DNA of 64,000 nucleotides from Leucocoprinus leucothites. Lineage: Eukaryota > Basidiomycota > Agaricomycetes > Agaricales > Agaricaceae. The stretch covers positions 2,294,001 through 2,358,000 of the forward strand of contig JAACJO010000003.1 in NCBI GenBank assembly GCA_013368445.1. Reading direction: 5' to 3'. Shown here piece by piece: positions 25,381 to 35,122 of this stretch. A program made the translations under genes and the position numbers. The notes beneath the pieces are model-generated. The model had not been told where the DNA came from. It made no database searches and saw nothing but the letters and a program-made list of their open reading frames with translations. Position 1 is the stretch's first letter. Each line of letters starts with the position of its first letter.

Positions 25381-25867
25381 TTAACAGCTTGACGGCACAC
25401 CTGGTTCGCCACGAACTTCTCGCGGTTTATTATTAGTCGCTTGGGTGGAAGGAGTAAGGGTCTGCGGGTCATCTGGTGTACGATTCGAGGTCGATGCTGT
25501 TAAGGATGGCATCGAACCATAAGAGGATTGGGTAGTGGCGCGACATTCTAATGTGCAGTAATATTCAAACTTCTATTCAAACTGTCAAAGCGAAAACATG
25601 GGGTCGCGTACCTAGAAGCCTCCTCTCCTCTGCAGCTTTCAGTTTGATCCATTGATCGCATAAAGCAAGAAGGTAACAGAAGAGCATGAACGACAAGAGA
25701 TACACTGTTGAGCAATCAGGACATCAGTAGGTTGCATCGCACGGCACCCCAGCAAACGGACACGGGGACGCATGGCTACCAAAGACTCCGTAAACGCTGG
25801 AGATCAAGTCTCGACCATCTTGATACCCTTCCGAAGGTGGCTCCGTTATATTCGTAGGCAGATGCAT
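25381..25867 (-). CDS. Small single-pass membrane protein (three exons)
   Basis: A gene not visible as one open frame. Exon 1 (25780-25867) starts MHLPTNITEPPSEGY. Exon 2 (25612-25704) supplies the helix (VYLLSFMLFCYLLALC) and the amphipathic stretch QWIKLKAAEERRLL. Exon 3 (25381-25547) is a Ser/Thr/Pro-rich tail ending GEPGVPSSC. Introns are 75 and 64 nt with GT-AG ends, and the joined frame is exactly 116 codons including stop. Unknown function; an N-glycosylation site (NIT) near the N-terminus suggests the head is outside. Confidence 0.6.
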
Positions 25868-26778
25868 AGCTATTCGCCTAAACTTTGACCGTTGCAGTTG
25901 AAAAAGGTAGAGTACAGGGTCAGCCTAATACTGATAGAGCCGCAGGGCACACAGGGCACGAGCTGCTGATCCAGCGTGCTTCTGAGGTGCAGGCAGAGCT
26001 GAGGAAAACGTTGTAGGGTGGAAAGAAGAGAGTAAGCATCACGCAGTTATGTGGGTTGACATTGGGCCTTGGCATTGTGACTACCATAATGGAGGAGTGC
26101 TCCATTCCATGACATGTGAGAATTCAAGGAGGCAGTGCACCAGAAAATAAAGAGGAGGGGTACGAATAGAAAAATGCTGTTGTGTGGTTCTATAAGCCGC
26201 TCGGTGCCTAGGCCCCACGGTCCTCACGGGACTTACTTACACTGTGGGCGTCTTGGCGCTTATATCCGTCTTATCCCTTGCTGCTATCAGGGATGTATGG
26301 GCGCCGCTAACTCGAAGCTTTTAATGCTCAAAGGCTCACGCAGTATGTAGTGTTTGACCTCTGTTAGCAAATACCAACATATCCCTGTCAACTGGGGTTG
26401 GTGTCCCCTCCGAAAGGGTCTATGCTGAACGCGGATGAATTTGTCGGATCAAATGAGCTCGTGTGCATGTCTCCGATCTTCAAACCTCAGCCGCCTCAGC
26501 CCCATATGCTGTTAAATATAAACTACACACACTAGGCATGAGGCTGAATCAAGTCCAGGTGGTTGCAGGACTCATACGGGTTTTGAATTCTAGCCGATAA
26601 TCGCTCACAACATGAGTGAATCGCTCCAGGGACCGAAATTCAGCCGTGTGCGCTATTGAGTTTATACATAAAGTAGTAACCTTCTTGACAGGCGACGGAA
26701 GTCAAAATATCATTCACTACGGAACTCAACAATACATTCAAATTCGATGGGAGAAGGTCGACATAATTTTCCGAGTCT
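25868..26778. other. Intergenic, no gene seen
   Basis: Only short frames without recognisable features. The right end is the 3' region of the AA9 gene. Confidence 0.45.
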
Positions 26779-28011
26779 TCAACCAGACCAGACGGCCGGG
26801 CCGGCTTTGAAAAGTCATCGTCAGGGCACGAGGTCACAATGAAATAAAATATGCACTCACGGGCCTTGTAACCACTGTAGCCGGACGGCAGGCTGTAGAT
26901 GTCTAATCAATGAAGTCAATATCCTCGCTGTTTCAAGGTGTATTATCTTCTTACTGATCATGATTCCGGGGTCCGTAGCAGAGTAAGCGCCTATGTCATA
27001 CACAATCATTTAGAAATCAGCTACTAGGAAAATATAGACTACTCACCAGGGAAGGAAACGGTCGGACCGGGGTTTCCACTTCCACCGTTGACAACGTTGA
27101 GTTGAGCGCAGCCAATATAGAACTGAGCGCCACCAGAGCTACCCGCTACATGCAGAGCGATTTGTTCACCTCGGAGGAGGTATTGGCTGTTACAGCAGAA
27201 CAGAACACGATATTAGCCCCGGCTCTATATTTAAAATACAACTCGGTAGTACTGACCCGCTGGGGGTATTCTTGGGAATTGTAAACGTGAATTGCTGAAT
27301 GTCTGATCTTGGTGTTAGGACGGAAGGAACACAAGTGGTATTGCGATGATGACTTACTCTCAGAATCAAAAACGAGACCCGTGCTGGGTGAATACTTGGG
27401 GGCCCACTCCCAGATCTTGAACCTATGATGAAGATAATTATAAGTACACGATATTTGTACCGGCTGATATGGAACCCTCTTACCATGTTTTCCCGAGACC
27501 AGCCTGATTGGAGTTGGCAGCTGGGCTAGCAGGGGTCATGTAGGCAGAGAAATACTAGTATATAAATTCAGTACCGGCTTTTGAGTTGATCATGAACTAA
27601 CTCACGCCGGGATGGCCCATCGTGTTGTCGGCCTTGAAGCCAACGGTCGAGCCGGCAGCAACGGTTGCAATTCCGGCCTGAGTGGCAGCAGTCGAGTCAA
27701 GCTCGTAGCACCGGATAGCGGAACTTGTAACGTCAGTTACCTATTTCCGGTGCTTTAGTACTATAGACGATAAAATATTTTTTAGCAACTTACAGGGCCG
27801 TTTGAGTAGTGGTTAGCGGTGATGCGAACATATTGCCAGTCAGTCGAGGTGGTGCCGTTTACAATGAGGTCGGGAAATGTGTCTAGTATTTTGTGGGTTA
27901 GTTTGATATTATCTATAGGAACGCTTCATCGCTTGGTGAAAAAACAGATATCGTACAGTGAGCAGTGGCAAGTTGTGCCGCGAAGAGCGCGATGGCATAT
28001 GCGAGCTTCAT
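26779..28011 (-). CDS. AA9 lytic polysaccharide monooxygenase
   Basis: Secreted copper enzyme that oxidatively cleaves cellulose or related beta-glucans. Ten exons (27957-28011, 27794-27882, 27606-27740, 27484-27554, 27358-27422, 27257-27302, 27047-27186, 26955-26990, 26861-26902, 26779-26804) total 705 nt, 234 residues. The signal peptide [17 protein letters not shown] is followed directly by His18, which becomes the copper-binding N-terminal His after cleavage ([11 protein letters not shown]). The second copper His is His91 in NTMGHPG. The axial Tyr177 with Gln175 lies in [12 protein letters not shown], with His166 in the second shell. Two Cys (IRCYEL, IGCAQ) can form the conserved disulfide. 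There is no CBM1 or linker; it ends GPAVWSG. The family is certain; the substrate regioselectivity is not readable. Confidence 0.95.
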
Positions 28012-28072
28012 TGTAGTTGTCAGGTCAGGTTAGTCTTTCCTGAAGGAATTGGTTTTCTGGGTAAGGGCATAG

Positions 28073-28079
28073 TTTTATA
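28073..28079 (-). promoter_or_regulatory. TATA box of the AA9 gene
   Basis: On the minus strand TATAAAA lies about 62 bases before the ATG at 28011, a normal core-promoter distance. A CCGGGG at 28365-28370 matches the CreA/Cre1 consensus SYGGRG, but a 6-base match is weak evidence for glucose repression. Confidence 0.55.
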
Positions 28080-28761
28080 AGAGTTTGAGGAAAAGAGTCG
28101 GATGTTTTTAGGGCCGAAAAATACCCTCGTACGGGGTCACCAGTTGGAGAAGCGAAGAAAGAACGTTGGAAAGGGACGCGCCGCTTAGCGCTTGTGTTTT
28201 TGATCTTGGCCAAGAATAGAGAAATTGCGGTGCCGATTGTCAGTTGATTGATGAACCTGCCAAGGACGCTCCAGCTACTGACGTTGTACCAGTTGATCCT
28301 GAGGCAATTTGTTCTCTTCATGACCCAGAGAACTTATCAGTAACTTACCCTGTCAGCCGACGTTCCGGGGCATCGTGGAAGGAAATATACGTCTGCTTAT
28401 TGGACCTCGTTTGCCCGGTCGGGGAAACTTCGAGTTGGGCAGCAACCAGACTCATTGTTAAATCGATCATGGCAAAAGCTATTGTTTAATCGTTGAGGCT
28501 GTCCAATCGACAGATTAGAACACTAATTACACTCAACAAGCCATGCATACGTATGATGAATAGGTGATATGAGCACCAGAAAGGTGTTGTTAGGGCTACA
28601 GTAAGTGAACATAATTACCTGTGTTTAAGATGGAGTCAAGAAAGCGGGGTATCTATGATGGGAGTAGGGATTTGACCATAAAAATGGAGGGTATACAGGG
28701 TAGGAAGTCAATGAACCCCATCAACACCTTTCTCACTCCTGAGGGCCAACCACCTGGGTGG
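28080..28761. other. AA9 upstream region and copia insertion flank
   Basis: No gene seen. This is the upstream region of the AA9 gene, running up to the target-site duplication of the copia element at 28762. Confidence 0.5.
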
Positions 28762-28766
28762 CCATC

Positions 28767-29137
28767 TGTCGGGATCGCAAACCCCTGCCGAGCCTCGTCT
28801 GCATAACCTCTGCATTATATCGGTATATTATATAAATGGTATCTAAGTTTCGTCTCGCCGTACTGACCGTATATTTTTCCTTGCATTTATTCGTTGTTAT
28901 ATCAATGTACCCGAGCATGTTGTCTACGAGACAAGCTCTGTATTCAATATTGTCCTATAAGTAGTGTACCAACATGTCCTGACACTTCAGTTCTCGCGTC
29001 GAGATACTGAAGTGAGTTTGTTATCTAGTCTTTCTTACTTTTCTTACTTATGCTAATCATATTCGTAGTATATATTTATCTTTCAGGTATTGACTATAGT
29101 TCTCGCGTCGAGATACTGAATATATATTTATCTTTCA
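28767..29137 (+). repeat. 5' LTR of the copia element (371 bp)
   Basis: Starts TGTCGGGATCGC, ends TATCTTTCA; matches the 3' LTR at 33724-34094. Inside it the block GTTCTCGCGTCGAGATACTG and the block TATATATTTATCTTTCA each occur twice. Confidence 0.97.
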
Positions 29138-29150
29138 GGTTATGGGCCCC
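29138..29150 (+). other. Primer-binding site matching the initiator tRNA-Met anticodon arm
   Basis: GGTTATGGGCCCC begins right after the LTR. Its complement GGGGCCCATAACC contains the CAU anticodon loop and stem of eukaryotic initiator tRNA-Met rather than a tRNA 3' end. This is the half-tRNA priming known for Drosophila copia and yeast Ty5. Confidence 0.75.
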
Positions 29151-29198
29151 GCCCCATTGCATTGCTAAAGAAAGAAATTATCTATATTGAAGTTTACG

Positions 29199-32100
29199 AT
29201 GACTACCAATATGCTGTCCTCAGCAGTTCCGAAGTTGGATGTGTCTGGTAGTAACTGGGCGATATTCGCAATACGTTTCCAGATAGAGGTCCAAGGAAAG
29301 GATCTGTGGGGCCACTTCGATGGTAGTGAACCTCGCCCTGTAATCAGAGCTTCACCTTCTGCTAGTCAGACTACCGGATCCCAGTCCGGCGCCACTCCTT
29401 CTGCTCCTACTACACAACCCACTGCTACTGCCTCTGATGCTACTCCTGCAAACCCTGCCGCTTCGAGCACTGCCTCCACTCCTGCTACTGTTCCTGCCAC
29501 ACCCTTGCAGACTGCCGTCCCTACGAGCACTCAGCCTACCCCTGCTGTCACGACAACAGCATCTGCCATCCCTACTCAGCCTACACAGCCTGCCGTCACA
29601 GTCGAGATGGTCGAGAGTTGGGTCAAGAACGAAAAATTTGCTCGTGCCTTGCTCGCCCAACGACTCCCTGACTCTACTTTTTTGGTTGTATCTGGACAGC
29701 CAACTGTCAAAGAAATGTGGGCGGCCATAGTGCAGGAATACACTTACAAGAGTGCCTTCTCACAGGCACGTCTTCGTCGTGACTTCATGTCCATGCGATG
29801 CCCTGATAAGGGTGATATTCGTATGTTCCTGAGTGAGCTTCGCTGCCGTAAAGCCGAACTTGAAGCTGTCGGTGTCATCATTAATGATGATGATTACAGG
29901 AATGCAATAATACAATCCTTACCTCGGTGGCTTGCTTCATATGCTTCGAACCAGCTATCTGCTGCCCGACTCCATAGCTCCCTCCAACACACCATAGATC
30001 CCGACATCTTGATCATCTTAATTAGTGATGAATGGGATAGAACACGCCCCGATCGATCCAGGGGTGGTGCCGCTAAAGCCGAAAGTGACGATGCTTTGAT
30101 GGTTGTGGGAAACAAGGGAGGGGGCGGTGGTGGAAACAATGGTGGCGGTGGAAAGTTCAAGGGAAAGGCGAAAAAGAAGGGGCCATGTTGGATTTGTGGC
30201 GGTGATCACTGGAAGAGAGAATGCCCTAAGAGAGGCACTAGTGAGAAGGAGGGGGAGAAGGGAGGTAACGCACCTAGAAAGGGTGCCAGTGCCAATATTG
30301 TCACCGAAGACGATGACGACGACTGCTCCTTCATGGTAGAGGAGCTATCGGACTACGAGAGTGACTCGAGTTGGTCCAAACTCGAGGCTGATCACTTGAA
30401 TAGTGTGTCGGAAAGTGATGAAGGGATCACAAGTGAAATTGATTTCGGATCGGATTTTGAAGAAGTCAATATCGCTGCAAATGAAGAGGTCGTCAGTGTC
30501 AGCGAATCCACTCAAACACGAGTCGAGGTGTTCGACTCAGGTGCAACAACTCACATTACTCCCTACCGCGATCATTTTTCCACCTTCAAACCCATTCCCC
30601 CTCGACCCTTGCGTGCTGCGAACAAGAAAGCTTTTGACGCTGTTGGAAAGGGTGAAGTCACTTTAGACTTACCAAATGGTGCCGCTTCATCCCAACTCCA
30701 CCTGAGTGAAGTGTTGTATTCCCCCGAGGCTGGTTACACACTTGTATCCATCGGTCGGCTCGATGATGCCGGATTCTCCACCACATTTGCAAACGGAAAG
30801 TGTGTCATCCGCGATGCAGGCGGCGCCCGAGTAGCTGAGATCCCAAGGAATGGGAAAGGCCTGTATAAACTAGTCAGAGAGGGTGCAGAGGAAGTGAATG
30901 TGGCGAGTGAACCACTCACCCTAGATATGCTCCATCGCCGCTTGGGCCACATCGCTCCTGGAGCTGCTCGGAAACTTGTCCGTGACGGTCTAGTCACTGG
31001 CTTGAAGCTTGATGATGGAAGTGATACCGATTTCTTCTGCGAGTCTTGTGCCTATGCAAAGGCGACTCGGCTACCAATTTCCAAGTTTCGTGAGGGTGAG
31101 CAGGCGGAAAAGTTTGGTGATGAAATCCATTCGGACGTCTGGGGACCTGCACGCACTGAAACAAAGAAGGGTAAACGCTATTATGTGACATTTATCGATG
31201 ATTTTTCGAGGTGGACTCACGTTGATTTCCTCTCGAATAAATCTGACGTCTTCGAGTCATACCGCAACTTCGATGCATGGTGTGAAACTCAGTTCGGTGT
31301 GCGTATCAAAGCCCTGCACTCGGACCGTGGTGGTGAATACACTACGAACGAATTTCAGTCATACCTCAAATCCCGCGGCACGAAAACAAAGCTTACCGTG
31401 CACGATACACCCCAGCACAATGGCGTTGCCGAACGCCGAAATCGAACCATCATCGAACGCACTCGTGCCTTGTTACACGCCAGCCATTTGCCGAAGTCGT
31501 TGTGGGCAGAGGCGGTTGCCCATGTCGTGTGGTTAATGAACCGAACGGGCACGAAAGCGATAGAAGGACGAACGCCTTTTGAGGCATTGTACGGTCGGAA
31601 GCCAGACTTGCGGACGATACATGAGTGGGGAGAGGAGGTGTGGGTACACCAAGCCGGTGGTGACAAGCTCGGTGGACGGGCAAAGAAGGGACGATGGGTG
31701 GGATATGACACAGAGAGCAACGGCTCTCGTGTGTATTTCCTAGACACGGGCGCTGTCAAAATTGAAAGAAACTTTCGTTTCATTAATACAGGTCGTTCCG
31801 GGCTTGAGGGGGAGCACTCACCTGGGAACAAGCCTCGAAACGACGGCCCACGGAACAGCAACCCTTCGGCGGGAAATCCTGACACAACACCTATCCCTCC
31901 AACTCCTTCCCCTGATGAGAAACCTGTTGAAGCCGAACATGAGCCGCGCAAATCAAGTGCAGAGGACGACACAAACCCCGGAGAAACATTCCCCAATGAT
32001 GTCCCTCGAGCTGGACGAGCTCAACGTATTCGAAATCCAAGCGCAAAGGCTCGGGCAATTCTTGAGGGGACGGCAGTGACATTAGCCGAAGAAATCGATT

Positions 32101-33716
32101 GGGCTGATGTGCACGTTCTTGCGGCAGATATTGAGGAGACAGAGGGGCTGGAGCCAGGAAGCCTGAGTGAGGCAAAGACAAGGGGCGACTGGGAGTTATG
32201 GAAGAAGGCGATGGAAGAAGAACTCACCATGCTGGGTGATGCCGGCACGTGGGAACTTGTTGACCCGCCGATCGGAGTCAACATCGTTGGATCAAAGTGG
32301 GTGTTTAAAGCAAAGAAAGACGCCGCTGGCAACGTTGTCCGCTACAAAGCAAGACTCGTTGCGCAAGGATTCTCACAGGTCCCAGGTGTCGACTATTTTG
32401 ACACGTTTGCACCTGTTGCGCGCCTCTCATCAATCCGTTCCGTACTTGCCATTGCTGCCGCCCGTGATCTGGAGATCCATCAGATCGACATCAAAGGGGC
32501 CTACCTTAACGGGAAATTAAATGATGATGAGAACATTTACATGCGGCAACCACCCGGCTTTGTCTCTTCCTCTCATCCTCATCGTGTATGCCGCCTCAAG
32601 AAGACCCTCTACGGCCTCAAGCAATCCGGGAGACGATGGTATCAACGTCTCTGCGAAATATTAGTCGATAATCTGGGATTTTCGCGCTGTGAAGTCGACC
32701 AGAGCGTTTTCTTCAAGACCATCGCCCCCGACCTCGTCATTATCCTTGTTCACGTCGACGACTGCACAATCGCTGCCTCAACTATCGCGTTAATTGATTG
32801 GGTGAAGAATGGAGTGAAGCAATTCGTGGAGATTACGGACCTGGGGGAGATACATTGGTTGTTGGGCATTGAATTGAAACGGGATAGAGAACACGGTAAA
32901 ATCTCGCTTTCCCAACGTTCCTATATTGACGCTTCAATTCGCCGTTACGGTTTTGAGGACGCGAAGCCTGTCAGCACGCCCATGGACCCATCAACTCGAC
33001 TAGCATCCACGCAATCGCCTCAAACGACCGCCGAAATCGCTCGAATGTCCAAACAACCCTACCAAGAGGCCGTCGGCACGCTTATGTATGCTGCACTTGG
33101 AACGCGACCGGATATCGCATACGCAGTGCAGGTGCTCTCGAAGTTTTCGAGAAATCCCGGGGAAGCACATTGGGAGGCAGTGAAACGAGTCTTCAGGTAC
33201 CTGAAGGGGACTCAGGAGTATTGGTTGACATACGGAGGCATTGGAGAAAGCCTCGAGGGATTTACGGACGCAGACGGCAACATGGCAGAGGATCGCCGTG
33301 CTACATCAGGGTATGCTTTCATCATTAACGGCGGAGCGGTTTCTTGGAGCGCGAAGCGACAAGAAATCGTTACTCTATCTACTACAGAATCCGAATACGT
33401 TGCCGCAACACACGCCGCTAAGGAAGCCTTGTGGCTTCGTTCGCTTATATCTCAAGTCTTCAATATCACGCTCCCCTCGACTACCATCTTTTCCGACAAC
33501 CAATCTGCCATCGCACTTGCCAAGGACCACCAGTATCACGCTCGCACCAAACACATCGATATACGCTATCATTTTATTCGCTGGATCGTCGAAGAGGACA
33601 AGATTCGGCTTGTCTATTGCCCAACCGAAGACATGGTCGCAGACGTCTTCACGAAGGCACTCGCGTCGCCGAAAGTCAAGCATTTTGCTTGTGAACTCGG
33701 CCTCGTCAAGGTTTGA
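29199..33716 (+). CDS. Copia gag-pol polyprotein (1505 codons, intact)
   Basis: Single open frame from ATG 29199 (MTTNMLSSAVPKLD). The gag N-terminus is followed by a Thr/Ser/Pro/Ala-rich insert of about 85 residues, then the gag core (QLSAARLHSSLQ). A CCHC zinc knuckle CWICGGDHWKREC lies near residue 330, and aspartic protease FDSGATTH near 446. A pre-integrase zinc region (HRRLGHIAPG..CESCAYAKA) is followed by the integrase catalytic core (HSDVWGP, ALHSDRGGEYT, NGVAERRNRT). Reverse transcriptase shows KARLVAQGF, DIKGAYLNG and HVDD in place of the usual YVDD. RNase H shows FTDADGN, STTESEYVA and TKHIDIRYHFIR. Gag and pol share one frame, so no frameshift signal is needed. The stop overlaps the polypurine tract. 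Confidence 0.97.
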   Translation: MTTNMLSSAVPKLDVSGSNWAIFAIRFQIEVQGKDLWGHFDGSEPRPVIRASPSASQTTGSQSGATPSAPTTQPTATASDATPANPAASSTASTPATVPATPLQTAVPTSTQPTPAVTTTASAIPTQPTQPAVTVEMVESWVKNEKFARALLAQRLPDSTFLVVSGQPTVKEMWAAIVQEYTYKSAFSQARLRRDFMSMRCPDKGDIRMFLSELRCRKAELEAVGVIINDDDYRNAIIQSLPRWLASYASNQLSAARLHSSLQHTIDPDILIILISDEWDRTRPDRSRGGAAKAESDDALMVVGNKGGGGGGNNGGGGKFKGKAKKKGPCWICGGDHWKRECPKRGTSEKEGEKGGNAPRKGASANIVTEDDDDDCSFMVEELSDYESDSSWSKLEADHLNSVSESDEGITSEIDFGSDFEEVNIAANEEVVSVSESTQTRVEVFDSGATTHITPYRDHFSTFKPIPPRPLRAANKKAFDAVGKGEVTLDLPNGAASSQLHLSEVLYSPEAGYTLVSIGRLDDAGFSTTFANGKCVIRDAGGARVAEIPRNGKGLYKLVREGAEEVNVASEPLTLDMLHRRLGHIAPGAARKLVRDGLVTGLKLDDGSDTDFFCESCAYAKATRLPISKFREGEQAEKFGDEIHSDVWGPARTETKKGKRYYVTFIDDFSRWTHVDFLSNKSDVFESYRNFDAWCETQFGVRIKALHSDRGGEYTTNEFQSYLKSRGTKTKLTVHDTPQHNGVAERRNRTIIERTRALLHASHLPKSLWAEAVAHVVWLMNRTGTKAIEGRTPFEALYGRKPDLRTIHEWGEEVWVHQAGGDKLGGRAKKGRWVGYDTESNGSRVYFLDTGAVKIERNFRFINTGRSGLEGEHSPGNKPRNDGPRNSNPSAGNPDTTPIPPTPSPDEKPVEAEHEPRKSSAEDDTNPGETFPNDVPRAGRAQRIRNPSAKARAILEGTAVTLAEEIDWADVHVLAADIEETEGLEPGSLSEAKTRGDWELWKKAMEEELTMLGDAGTWELVDPPIGVNIVGSKWVFKAKKDAAGNVVRYKARLVAQGFSQVPGVDYFDTFAPVARLSSIRSVLAIAAARDLEIHQIDIKGAYLNGKLNDDENIYMRQPPGFVSSSHPHRVCRLKKTLYGLKQSGRRWYQRLCEILVDNLGFSRCEVDQSVFFKTIAPDLVIILVHVDDCTIAASTIALIDWVKNGVKQFVEITDLGEIHWLLGIELKRDREHGKISLSQRSYIDASIRRYGFEDAKPVSTPMDPSTRLASTQSPQTTAEIARMSKQPYQEAVGTLMYAALGTRPDIAYAVQVLSKFSRNPGEAHWEAVKRVFRYLKGTQEYWLTYGGIGESLEGFTDADGNMAEDRRATSGYAFIINGGAVSWSAKRQEIVTLSTTESEYVAATHAAKEALWLRSLISQVFNITLPSTTIFSDNQSAIALAKDHQYHARTKHIDIRYHFIRWIVEEDKIRLVYCPTEDMVADVFTKALASPKVKHFACELGLVKV

Positions 33717-33723
33717 GGGGGAG

Positions 33724-34094
33724 TGTCGGGATCGCAAACCCCTGCCGAGCCTCGTCTGCATAACCTCTGCATTATATCGGTATATTATATAAATGGTATC
33801 TAAGTTTCGTCTCGCCGTACTGACCGTATATTTTTCCTTGCATTTATTCGTTGTTATATCAATGTACCCGAGCATGTTGTCTACGAGACAAGCTCTGTAT
33901 TCAATATTGTCCTATAAGTAGTGTACCAACATGTCCTGACACTTCAGTTCTCGCGTCGAGATACTGAAGTGAGTTTGTTATCTAGTCTTTCTTACTTTTC
34001 TTACTTATGCTAATCATATTCGTAGTATATATTTATCTTTCAGGTATTGACTATAGTTCTCGCGTCGAGATACTGAATATATATTTATCTTTCA
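33724..34094 (+). repeat. 3' LTR of the copia element (371 bp)
   Basis: Same length and, by eye, same sequence as the 5' LTR at 28767-29137; followed by the target duplicate CCATC. Confidence 0.97.
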
Positions 34095-34359
34095 CCATCT
34101 ATCCCGAGCGAGACACCAGGTCTACGATGAGATAAGATGGTGCCTATCTCGGTAGGGTGCTGTCTTATTGTGCGCTGCTCACAGCACCCTATAGCTGTGA
34201 TCATGGGCACGAAGTTGTTCAGAATCGTCGTGTAAAGGTGCAAGAGTAGGAAGGTGCCAGAAAAATAGAATAGAAAGCGGAAGTAGTGAGCTCGAGTTAT
34301 AAGATAACAGTCATGAAAACGTGGTGGGTCGTGAGCGTTGGTCCATTTGTGTGGGTGCA

Positions 34360-34824
34360 TTACACCGCGGGAACCGCGGTAGAGGTGGGTGGTTCGTGAT
34401 TGGCATCATGCCTGGATGGGTGTGATTGGGCGCTCCGGGAGGTAAACGGGTATGCTCTCGTGAAAATCACGCCTGGAGCCGTAGCGATCCCGATTGAATA
34501 GATCTGCAAATCAAAAATCAAAATCGTCCTGAAGTCTTGGAATAGAGAGGTAAATACCAGCTGCTCGGAGGTTCTGCGATGGTACGCTGGTGGTGGTATT
34601 TGAAGGGAAACCGAACTACGCCGCTGACTGTTCATGCTCCCGGCATTCGAAGTTTCTTGTTCCTCCCGGAAGTCAGGATTAGGGCAGCACATTGACATGA
34701 GCATTAGCACAACCAGGAAAAGACCTAAGACTAATGACCACTAAGAATGTAATGTGGAGGTCGAAATGAAAGGGAGCGTACATATTATAATGGCAATGAT
34801 TACGGTTGCTAACCAGGAAGTCAT
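34360..34824 (-). CDS. Small single-pass membrane protein
   Basis: Starts MTSWLATVIIAIII; a 5'ss GTACGC intron (acceptor TTAG) joins in frame to FLGLFLVVLMLMSMCC, so the helix spans the first intron. The tail is CPNPDFREEQETSN then Ser/Pro-rich ISLQIPPPAYHRR-like sequence. After a second intron (donor GTATTT, acceptor TTTGCAG) the in-frame reading ends STAVPAV at 34360. The reading one base over gives a more natural-looking tail (LFNRDRYGSRRDFHES..ITPIQA, stop near 34406). The exact C-terminus is therefore unsure, possibly because of a 1-base error. Divergent from the WD40 gene at 35123. Unknown family. Confidence 0.5.
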
Positions 34825-35122
34825 CGTTTGAAAGGTAGATTGGAAGGACTGATAGAGGATTAATGAGAGGAGGTGGTCGCGGAAGGGAGAGAGGAAGGTA
34901 CACAGCAGTTATAAGATATTTTGGCGAGCCCGAGCCATTGAAGCACAGCCTACGAGTTTGGCAGGTATATGTGGGTACGTTCATGGTGAAAGCAGGCTCC
35001 TCGACGCTGGTAGTATTGTTACACGAGTTCTTCGATGAGAAGAGTTTGTCCTGGTACGTTGCATCTCTTTCGGTAATGGGGTATAAATTGACTCTAGATT
35101 TCCAGTACTACTTGGTATCATC
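34825..35122. promoter_or_regulatory. Shared divergent promoter region
   Basis: About 300 bases between the minus-strand membrane protein and the plus-strand WD40 gene must serve both. No TATA box in a clear position. Confidence 0.4.

Larger units (their letters stand above)
28762..34099 (+). mobile_element. Complete Ty1/copia LTR retrotransposon with 5-bp target duplication
   Basis: The element runs 28767-34094 between CCATC repeats at 28762-28766 and 34095-34099. It has two 371-bp LTRs that read the same throughout by eye, TG..CA ends, a primer-binding site directly after the 5' LTR, one uninterrupted gag-pol frame, and a polypurine tract (GAGGGGGAG, 33715-33723) directly before the 3' LTR. 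The domain order protease, integrase, reverse transcriptase, RNase H defines the copia superfamily. Identical LTRs and an open frame point to very recent insertion and possible autonomy. It lies between the AA9 gene and a small membrane-protein gene and breaks no gene that I can see. Confidence 0.97.

Noticed and set aside
31355..31996. Long minus-strand frames across the copia element
   Set aside because: Antisense shadows of the gag-pol frame.
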